From positions 1-11,373 of the forward strand of contig CANKBT010000076.1 in the NCBI GenBank assembly GCA_947479995.1: a stretch of 11,373 nucleotides of DNA, read 5' to 3'. This document shows, piece after piece, positions 6,172 through 11,373 of this stretch; within the stretch, counting starts at the first letter, position 1; the number at the start of each line of letters is the position of its first letter. A program made the translations under genes and the position numbers. This DNA is from Frankiaceae bacterium (GTDB lineage: Bacteria > Actinomycetota > Actinomycetes > Mycobacteriales > SCTD01). The notes below the pieces were generated by a model that saw nothing but the letters and a program-made list of their open reading frames with translations, was not told the origin of the DNA and searched no databases.

Positions 6172-6567
6172 CTAGTCCTGCGGCGACGGGTCGGGCCGGC
6201 AGACGTCGTAGCCGTGCACGTCGCCGCCGAGGCGCTGGGCGAGCCCGGCCATGCGGCTGCGCTCCTGCGAGGCGGCCATCGGCGTGAGCACCTGCGTGCG
6301 CCAGGCGCGGACGTCGTACGGCGGGCCCTCGAGCACGGTGAGGCGGTAGCCGTCCTGGCCGAGCAGCTCGCGGGCGCGCTCGACGGCCGCGTCGTCCGGC
6401 AGGCCGGTGAGCAGGTGGCGCACCAGCACCGGCGCGTCGAGGTCGTGGCCGGCCAGCACGGCGCTGTCGGCGACCGCCGGGTCGCGCGCCTCGAGCAGCA
6501 CGGGCAGCGTGCCGTCGTCCTCGTAGGCGACGACCGGCGCCGCCCGGCGCCGGAACGGCCACCTCAC
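6172..6567 (-). CDS. RraB-like (ribonuclease E inhibitor family) protein
   Basis: 131-residue soluble protein. Residues about 45-122 look like the RraB domain: a strand PVLVRHLLTG, a helix DDAAVERARELLGQDGYRLTV, a middle segment DVRAWRTQVLTPM, a long helix, and the terminal GGDVHGYDV, which resembles the GGxYDGW ending of RraB. In E. coli, RraB binds RNase E and changes its RNA targets; whether this protein does so is unknown. The first ~45 residues (after WPFRRR) are a separate acidic stretch. The GTG start at 6567 overlaps the ctaG-type stop by GTGA, so the two are co-translated. The gene is too short and divergent for a firm family call; a generic hypothetical protein is the alternative. 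Confidence 0.52.
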   Translation of the reverse strand: MRWPFRRRAAPVVAYEDDGTLPVLLEARDPAVADSAVLAGHDLDAPVLVRHLLTGLPDDAAVERARELLGQDGYRLTVLEGPPYDVRAWRTQVLTPMAASQERSRMAGLAQRLGGDVHGYDVCRPDPSPQD

Positions 6568-7481
6568 GACCGGCCGGCCGCCGCCTCGAGCCGGTCGAGG
6601 CGCCGGTCCTCGCGGGTGGCCTCGCGCTCGGAGGCGCGCATCCACTGGAACAGCATGATGAACAGGAACATCAGCCCGACGACGTCGCCCGAGGACCACA
6701 GCAGCCCGCCGCCGACGTCCTGCTGGAACACGGCCTGCTCGACCGGCAGGAACGCCAGGTAGTGGTCGCCGCCGAGCAGGCCGGCGCCGCTGTCGGGCAC
6801 GCTCATGATCGCCACGCCGAGGAAGGCGTGGAAGGGCAGCGTGGCGGCGGACATGAGCATCCGGCCGCCGTGGCCGACCCGCCCGGGCACCGGGTCGATG
6901 CCGAGCAGCGGCCAGAAGAACAGCGCGCCGACCGCCACGAAGTGCAGGTGCAGCAGGTCGTGCAGCAGCCGGCTGTCGAGCGTCGCGTCGTACCAGCCGG
7001 AGAAGTAGAGGGCGAACGGGCTGCCGACGAACAGCAGCCACGGGATCGCGGGGAAGGTGACGACCCGGGCGACGCGGCTGTGCAGCACGGCCAGCAGCCG
7101 GGCGCGCGGCCCCTTGGGCAGGGTGCGCAGCGCCAGCGTCACCGGCGCGCCGAGGGCCAGGAAGACCGGCGCCACCATCGACAGCAGCATGTGCTGGACC
7201 ATGTGGACGCCGAACAGCGTCGTGTCGTACGCCCCGAGGCCGCTCATGAGCGCGAAGGCGACGGTGCCGAGCCCGAGCACGGTGAACGACAGCGTGCGCA
7301 GCGGCGACCAGGCGTCGCCGCGGCTGCGCAGGCGCAGCACGCCGTAGAGGTAGAGGCCGCCGACGAGGGCGATCGCCAGCAGCGGCAGCGGGTCGACGCG
7401 CGAGGCGGTGAGCACGCTCGCGGGGCCGAAGTCCGGCAGCCCGCCGGGCAGCCCGCCGACCTGCGCGAGGGGCGTCTCCAC
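6564..7481 (-). CDS. ctaG: Cytochrome c oxidase assembly protein, CtaG (caa3_CtaG) family
   Basis: 305-residue polytopic membrane protein with about seven hydrophobic segments, expected to help insert copper into the aa3 oxidase. Diagnostic features are HMVQHMLL (H93, H97), a His cluster HDLLHLH (H174, H178, H180), H218, and QQDVGGGLLWSSGDVVGLM (starting about 253), all typical of the caa3-type CtaG family, which is unrelated in sequence to Cox11. The C-terminal tail is charged (ASEREATREDRRLDRLEA) and probably cytoplasmic. The GTG start at 7481 has no Shine-Dalgarno sequence but a TAGACT box exactly 6 nt upstream. It is divergent from ctaE, matching its role in oxidase assembly, and it overlaps the RraB-like gene. 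The name ctaG is used for the family; orthology to a specific studied CtaG is not shown. Confidence 0.87.
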   Translation of the reverse strand: METPLAQVGGLPGGLPDFGPASVLTASRVDPLPLLAIALVGGLYLYGVLRLRSRGDAWSPLRTLSFTVLGLGTVAFALMSGLGAYDTTLFGVHMVQHMLLSMVAPVFLALGAPVTLALRTLPKGPRARLLAVLHSRVARVVTFPAIPWLLFVGSPFALYFSGWYDATLDSRLLHDLLHLHFVAVGALFFWPLLGIDPVPGRVGHGGRMLMSAATLPFHAFLGVAIMSVPDSGAGLLGGDHYLAFLPVEQAVFQQDVGGGLLWSSGDVVGLMFLFIMLFQWMRASEREATREDRRLDRLEAAAGRS

Positions 7482-7487
7482 GGCACC

Positions 7488-7493
7488 AGTCTA
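7488..7493 (-). promoter_or_regulatory. -10 box TAGACT of a likely leaderless ctaG promoter
   Basis: On the minus strand TAGACT is followed by GGTGCC (6 nt) and the GTG start at 7481. TANNNT at this spacing, with no ribosome binding site, is the usual layout of leaderless actinobacterial promoters. It lies in the 109-bp divergent region between ctaG and ctaE. No good -35 match at 17-18 nt. Confidence 0.6.
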
Positions 7494-7575
7494 GGCGCCG
7501 GCACCGACGGCCGCCTGCCCGTGACGCGGGGCTCACGGCGACACGCGCCCCCGCGTGGAAGGGGGCGCTCCGGGC

Positions 7576-7584
7576 TGGCACTAT
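7576..7584 (+). promoter_or_regulatory. Extended -10 (TGGCACTAT) upstream of ctaE
   Basis: TGG plus CACTAT makes a TGn-extended -10 whose hexamer keeps A2 and T6. It is followed by 6 nt (GGCCGC) and the GTG at 7591, again suggesting a leaderless start for the ctaE-qcrCAB operon. A weak -35-like TGGAAG lies 17 bp further upstream at 7556-7561. Confidence 0.5.
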
Positions 7585-7590
7585 GGCCGC

Positions 7591-8196
7591 GTGACCGACG
7601 CTCCCGTGCTGGAGAAGGTGCCTGCTCACGGCTCCCTGACGCGACCGAACATGGTCTCGATCGGGACGATCGTGTGGCTCTCCTCCGAGCTGATGTTCTT
7701 CGCCGCCCTGTTCGCCATGTACTTCACGATCCGGTCGGTGATCGGCGCGGACAGCTGGCCCACCGAGGGCGTCGAGCTCAACGTGCCGTACGCGACCACC
7801 TTCACGGTGATCCTCGTGGCCTCCTCGGTGACCTGCCAGCTCGGCGTCTTCGCCGCCGAGCGCGGCGACGTCTACCGGATGCGCCGCTGGTTCTTCCTCA
7901 CCCTGGTCATGGGCGCGGTCTTCGTCGCCGGCCAGGCCAACGAGTACCGCGAGCTGGTCCACGAGGGCGTCACCATCGCGTCCGGCTCGTACGGCTCGGT
8001 CTTCTACATCACGACCGGCTTCCACGGCCTGCACGTGGTCGGCGGCCTGTTCGCGTTCGTGATCGTGCTGCTGCGCTCGACCGTGGGGCGCTACACGCCG
8101 GAGAAGGCGACGAGCGCGATCGTCGTCTCGTACTACTGGCACTTCGTCGACGTCGTCTGGGTCGGCCTCTTCTTCGCGATCTACATCCTCCAGTGA
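7591..8196 (+). CDS. ctaE: Cytochrome c oxidase subunit III
   Basis: 201-residue subunit III of the aa3-type terminal oxidase in the cytoplasmic membrane. Five membrane segments (about residues 22-45, 68-88, 98-118, 137-162, 178-200) give the short five-helix form usual in actinomycetes, lacking the first two helices of the mitochondrial protein. Conserved residues include E33 in SSELMFFAALF, E118 in GQANEY, H145/H148 in TTGFHGLHVVGG, and the ending WHFVDVVWVGLFFAIYIL. The GTG at 7591 is chosen over an in-frame GTG at 7555, because it gives normal family length and sits behind the extended -10. First gene of the respiratory operon; qcrC follows 14 bp after the stop. Subunits I and II are not in the window. 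Confidence 0.96.
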   Translation: MTDAPVLEKVPAHGSLTRPNMVSIGTIVWLSSELMFFAALFAMYFTIRSVIGADSWPTEGVELNVPYATTFTVILVASSVTCQLGVFAAERGDVYRMRRWFFLTLVMGAVFVAGQANEYRELVHEGVTIASGSYGSVFYITTGFHGLHVVGGLFAFVIVLLRSTVGRYTPEKATSAIVVSYYWHFVDVVWVGLFFAIYILQ

Positions 8197-8210
8197 GCAG
8201 GAACGCAGCC

Positions 8211-8999
8211 ATGTCCCGCAGCACCGCCCGCCCCCGCCGCAAGCTCAACCAGTACGTCGTCGTCCTCGTCGGGCTGGCGCTGCTGGGCGGGCTCTACACC
8301 GCCCTCGCACCGCGCACGACCGCGCAGGAGGAGCCCCAGCAGGGCTCGTCGGACCAGTCGCTGGCCGTCAAGGCGGGCCGCGACCTCTACCTGCAGGGCT
8401 GCTCGACCTGCCACGGCCTCAACCTGCAGGGCGGCGCCGGCGGCCCCTCCCTCATCGGCGTCGGCGAGGCCTCGGTCGTCTTCCAGGTCGAGAGCGGCCG
8501 CATGCCGCTGGCGAACGGCACCGTCCAGGCGCCCCGCAAGGACCCGAAGTACACGATCGCGCAGGTCGACCAGCTCGCGGCCTACATCCAGGCCAACGGC
8601 GGCGGCCCGACCCTGCCCGAGGGCTCGCTGACCGACGGCGACCTGCAGGAGGGCGGCGAGCTGTTCCGCCTCAACTGCGCGAGCTGCCACAACTTCGCCG
8701 GCTCCGGCGGCGCGCTGACGTACGGCAAGTACGCGCCCGAGCTCGCGCCGGCCAGCGCCCGCGTCATCTACTCGGCCATGCAGTCCGGCCCGGAGTCGAT
8801 GCCCCGCTTCGGCGACGGCCAGCTCTCGGTCGAGGAGAAGAAGGCGATCACCTACTACGTCCGCTACATCACCACGGCGACGCAGCCGGGCGGCAACGAC
8901 CTCGGCAAGTACGGCCCCGTCCCGGAGGGCCTCGTCATGTGGCTCGCCGGCATCGGCGGCCTCGTCGTCATGACCCTCTGGATCGGCAACCGCGCATGA
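8211..8999 (+). CDS. qcrC: Diheme cytochrome c subunit of menaquinol:cytochrome c reductase
   Basis: 262-residue membrane-anchored diheme cytochrome c of the bcc complex. An N-terminal membrane anchor (about 16-33) is followed by two extracytoplasmic cytochrome c domains with heme sites C64-S-T-C67-H68 and C156-A-S-C159-H160; likely Met axial ligands are M98 (RMPL) and M197 (SMPRF). A C-terminal helix (about 240-258) anchors the other end. In actinomycetes this subunit passes electrons from the Rieske centre straight to the oxidase CuA, replacing a soluble cytochrome c. ATG 8211 is preferred: AGGA at 8199-8202 lies 8 nt before it. An in-frame GTG at 8193 overlapping the ctaE stop would add six residues. 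The stop overlaps the qcrA ATG (ATGA). Confidence 0.95.
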   Translation: MSRSTARPRRKLNQYVVVLVGLALLGGLYTALAPRTTAQEEPQQGSSDQSLAVKAGRDLYLQGCSTCHGLNLQGGAGGPSLIGVGEASVVFQVESGRMPLANGTVQAPRKDPKYTIAQVDQLAAYIQANGGGPTLPEGSLTDGDLQEGGELFRLNCASCHNFAGSGGALTYGKYAPELAPASARVIYSAMQSGPESMPRFGDGQLSVEEKKAITYYVRYITTATQPGGNDLGKYGPVPEGLVMWLAGIGGLVVMTLWIGNRA

Positions 9000-10198
9000 G
9001 CACCCCCGACGACCCCACCGCCAACGCCACGCCCACGACGAGCACGGGCGGCCAGCAGCCGACGTCGACGCCGCACGGCGGCCAGACGGCGGCCGAGGCC
9101 AGCCCCTCGATCCGCGAGCGCCTGCGCAACCCCGGCGTCCAGTCCTCGGGCGGCGACACCCGCGGCTCGGACCTCACGGCCGGCGACTTCCGCCAGACCG
9201 ACAGCCGCTCGGAGCTGCACGCCCACGGCCGCGACGAGCGCCAGCTCTCGCAGAGCACGCCGCCGGTCGAGCAGCCCATCGACCGCCAGGTCGACGCCTT
9301 CGAGCTGGGCCGCCAGGCCCGCGCCGAGCGCGTCGTCGCGGCGCTGTTCCTGCTGAGCCTGCTCGGCACGATCGGCTTCGTGCTCGTCTACTTCCTCTGG
9401 GACTTCGCCTTCGACGACCCGGACCACGTCCTCTACACGCCGCTGCTCGGCATCACCATGGCGCTGGCCCTCACCGGCATCGGCGCCGGTGCGGTCGTCT
9501 GGGCCAAGAACCTCATGGACGACGAGGAGACGACGCAGGAGCGCTACCCGTTCGGCTCCTCCCCCGAGGACCGCGCGGCGACCGGCACGGCCCTCAAGGC
9601 GGGCCTGGCCGAGACCCAGCTCCCCCGCCGCAAGCTGCTGCGCAACACGCTGCTGCTGTCCGGCGGCGCCCTGGCCGTGCTGCCGGTGCCCTTCCTGTTC
9701 GGCCTCGGGCCGTACCAGAACAAGGAGGCCAAGCTCGCGACCACCGGCTGGCAGCCGGGCGTGCGCCTCATCCGCAAGAACGGCAGCCCGGTCAACCGCG
9801 ACGACCTCACCCTCGGCGCCGTCGAGTCGGTCTTCCCGGACGTCCCGCGCGGCACCAAGCTCGCCGACTCGGCCGCCCTGCTCATCCGCATGCGCCCCGA
9901 GGACCTCACCGTCCGCGAGGGCCGCGAGGACTGGTCGCTCGACGGCTACGTCTGCTACTCGGCGATCTGCACGCACCTGGGCTGCCCGGTCAAGCTCTAC
10001 GAGCAGCAGACGCACAACCTGCTCTGCCCCTGCCACCAGTCGACGTTCTCGGCGGACAACGCCGCCGAGGTCATCTTCGGGCCGGCCGCCCGCCCGCTGC
10101 CTCAACTGGCGATCAGCGTGGACGACGAGGGATACTTCATCGCACGGGGTGACTTCAGCGAGCCCGTCGGTCCGAGCTACTGGGAGCGCACGTCATGA
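8996..10198 (+). CDS. qcrA: Rieske iron-sulfur subunit of menaquinol:cytochrome c reductase
   Basis: 400-residue Rieske protein of the bcc complex, taking electrons from menaquinol at QcrB and passing them to QcrC. A ~110-residue hydrophilic, Ser/Thr/Pro/Gln-rich N-terminal part precedes three membrane segments (about 113-137, 147-171, 218-240). The C-terminal domain holds the 2Fe-2S site: C325-T-H327-L-G-C330 and C344-P-C346-H347; C325, H327, C344 and H347 are the cluster ligands and C330/C346 the expected disulfide. Just before the third helix is R211-R212-KLLR, a twin-arginine motif; actinobacterial Rieske proteins are known to need Tat for that last helix. ATG 8996 overlaps the qcrC stop; its own stop overlaps the qcrB ATG. 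The last ~30 codons are unusually rich in A/T-ending codons. Confidence 0.97.
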   Translation: MSTPDDPTANATPTTSTGGQQPTSTPHGGQTAAEASPSIRERLRNPGVQSSGGDTRGSDLTAGDFRQTDSRSELHAHGRDERQLSQSTPPVEQPIDRQVDAFELGRQARAERVVAALFLLSLLGTIGFVLVYFLWDFAFDDPDHVLYTPLLGITMALALTGIGAGAVVWAKNLMDDEETTQERYPFGSSPEDRAATGTALKAGLAETQLPRRKLLRNTLLLSGGALAVLPVPFLFGLGPYQNKEAKLATTGWQPGVRLIRKNGSPVNRDDLTLGAVESVFPDVPRGTKLADSAALLIRMRPEDLTVREGREDWSLDGYVCYSAICTHLGCPVKLYEQQTHNLLCPCHQSTFSADNAAEVIFGPAARPLPQLAISVDDEGYFIARGDFSEPVGPSYWERTS

Positions 10199-11373
10199 CA
10201 GCAACGGTCGAGCGCGGAGCCGACGTCACCGCGGGCTGGGTCGATGACCGGCTCGGGGCGGCGAAGTACATCCGCAAGAACCTCAACAAGGTCTTCCCGG
10301 ACCACTGGTCCTTCATGCTGGGCGAGATCTGCCTCTACTCGTTCATCATCCTGCTGCTCTCGGGCACGTACCTGACGTTCTTCTACGACCCGAGCGTCCG
10401 CGAGGTCATCTACGAGGGCAGCTACACGCCGCTCAAGGGCCTGCCCATGACGGCGGCGTACGCCTCGACGCTGGACATCAGCTTCGACGTCCGCGGCGGC
10501 CTGATCATGCGCCAGATCCACCACTGGGCGGCGCTGCTGTTCGTGGCCTCGATCGTGGTGCACCTGGCCCGCGTGTTCTTCACCGGCGCCTTCCGCAAGC
10601 CCCGCGAGATGAACTGGGTCATCGGCGTCGGCCTGCTGGTGCTGGCCATCGTCGAGGGCTTCGCCGGCTACTCGCTCCCGGACGACCTGCTCTCCGGCAC
10701 GGGCCTGCGCATCGCCTACTCGATCGCCCTGTCGATCCCGGTCATCGGCACCTGGGCGGCGTTCCTGGTCTTCGGCGGCGAGTACCCCGGTGACCAGATC
10801 ATCGAGCGCCTCTACGCCATCCACATCCTGCTGGTGCCCGGCGTGATCCTCGCGCTGATCACCTTCCACCTGATGATGGTCTGGTACCAGAAGCACACCC
10901 AGTTCGACGGGCCCGGCCGGACCGAGACGAACGTCGTCGGCTCCCGCCTGTTCCCCGCCTACGCCGCGAAGGCCGGTGGCTTCTTCTTCCTGGTGTTCGG
11001 CGCGGTGGCCCTGCTCTCGGGCCTGGCGCAGATCAACCCGGTGTGGCTGTACGGCCCGTACGAGGCGGCCAACGTCTCGGCCGGCTCGCAGCCCGACTGG
11101 TACGTCGGCTTCCTCGACGGCAGCACGCGCCTCATGCCGAACTGGGAGTTCCGCGGCCTGGGCTACACGGTCCCGCTCAACGTGCTCGTCCCGACGGTCG
11201 TGCTGCCGGGCATCCTGTTCACGCTGCTGGCCGTCTACCCCTGGCTCGAGGCGCGCTTCACCGTCGACCGGGCGTACCACAACCTGCTCGACCGCCCGCG
11301 CGACGTGCCGGTCCGCACCGCCATCGGCGCCATGGCCATCTCGTTCTACCTGGTGCTCATGCTCGCCGGCGGC
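10195..11373 (+). CDS. qcrB: Cytochrome b subunit of menaquinol:cytochrome c reductase (3' end outside window)
   Basis: The first 393 residues of the polytopic cytochrome b are visible; the frame is open at the right edge. The two b hemes have candidate ligands H109/H123 (14 apart; IHHWAALL and VVHLAR) and H210/H225 (15 apart; YAIHILLV and TFHLMM). The 15-residue step is the spacing of cytochrome b6 rather than mitochondrial cytochrome b. The quinol-oxidation (Qo) motif is P300-D-W-Y303, the actinobacterial form of PEWY. Membrane segments are visible around 43-63, 108-130, 140-160, 178-195, 208-230, 262-280, 330-350 and 377-392. The start ATG overlaps the qcrA stop (ATGA), so qcrA and qcrB are coupled. 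QcrB of mycobacteria is the target of inhibitors such as Q203. Confidence 0.97.
   Translation, partial: MTATVERGADVTAGWVDDRLGAAKYIRKNLNKVFPDHWSFMLGEICLYSFIILLLSGTYLTFFYDPSVREVIYEGSYTPLKGLPMTAAYASTLDISFDVRGGLIMRQIHHWAALLFVASIVVHLARVFFTGAFRKPREMNWVIGVGLLVLAIVEGFAGYSLPDDLLSGTGLRIAYSIALSIPVIGTWAAFLVFGGEYPGDQIIERLYAIHILLVPGVILALITFHLMMVWYQKHTQFDGPGRTETNVVGSRLFPAYAAKAGGFFFLVFGAVALLSGLAQINPVWLYGPYEAANVSAGSQPDWYVGFLDGSTRLMPNWEFRGLGYTVPLNVLVPTVVLPGILFTLLAVYPWLEARFTVDRAYHNLLDRPRDVPVRTAIGAMAISFYLVLMLAGG

Noticed and set aside
4704..6287. Plus-strand open frames opposite trpD and the receiver gene
   Set aside because: Shadow of trpD codon bias; its translation is Arg/Gly-rich without family motifs.
8193..8195. 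GTG overlapping the ctaE stop as the qcrC start
   Set aside because: It is in frame and possible, but ATG 8211 has AGGA at 8 nt spacing; the difference is only six residues.
6762..8210. Upstream extension of the qcrC frame across ctaG and ctaE, and the matching minus-strand extension of the RraB-like frame to 8142
   Set aside because: Both are open only because of GC bias. The true starts are set by the ribosome binding site at 8199-8202 and by the GTGA overlap at 6564-6567.
10177..11280. Minus-strand open frame opposite qcrB
   Set aside because: Its translation is a low-complexity Asp/Arg/Val/Gln-rich shadow of the clearly coding cytochrome b.

Overview
The window is very GC-rich with strong G/C bias at third codon positions, many GTG starts, tightly packed genes with GTGA/ATGA stop-start overlaps, and a cytochrome bcc-aa3 type respiratory cluster. 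This points to an actinomycete (Actinomycetota). No genus can be named from the sequence alone. The region looks like ordinary chromosomal core: no mobile element, CRISPR array, tRNA or rRNA is visible.

Layout. (1) 3-575 (+) is the C-terminal part of a NicO/RcnA-type nickel/cobalt transporter whose cytoplasmic or periplasmic loop is written as a perfect 18-bp tandem repeat coding for His/Asp/Pro. (2) 611-2461 (+) encodes a DEDDh exonuclease fused to a UvrC-like GIY-YIG nuclease module, with the UvrC cysteine set and a UVR motif. A long hairpin follows, then a convergent gene for a small YiaA/YiaB membrane protein (2559-2867, -). (3) 2938-4575 (+) is a three-gene coupled run: a stand-alone Lrp/AsnC ligand-binding (RAM) protein, a Xi-class hydroquinone reductase-like thiol transferase, and a GNAT acetyltransferase. 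(4) trpD (4572-5618, -) converges on the GNAT gene; the two share a CTAG that supplies both stop codons. Upstream of trpD on the same strand is an orphan, partly degenerate response-regulator receiver protein (5652-6125). (5) An RraB-like protein (6172-6567, -) is coupled to a CtaG-type cytochrome oxidase assembly protein (6564-7481, -). (6) Divergent from these is ctaE-qcrC-qcrA-qcrB (7591 to the right edge, +), running into a truncated qcrB.

How it works together. QcrB, QcrA and QcrC form the menaquinol:cytochrome c reductase. QcrC is a diheme cytochrome c that carries electrons directly to the aa3 oxidase, of which CtaE is subunit III; CtaG is a copper-insertion factor for that oxidase. 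The oxidase subunits I and II (ctaD, ctaC) are not in the window. The order DEDD nuclease - trpD - ctaE - qcrC - qcrA - qcrB matches Mycobacterium tuberculosis Rv2191-Rv2196 (from memory). Here the yiaA/lrp/reductase/GNAT block sits between the nuclease and trpD, and the receiver/RraB-like/ctaG block sits between trpD and ctaE. Several starts have a TANNNT-like -10 box only 6-7 nt upstream, so leaderless transcription is likely here.

No clearly new multi-gene system is visible. The points most worth a second look are the exonuclease/GIY-YIG fusion with retained Fe-S type cysteines, the hydroquinone reductase homologue that has lost the usual glutathione-contact motif, the degenerate receiver, and the set of leaderless-type promoters.
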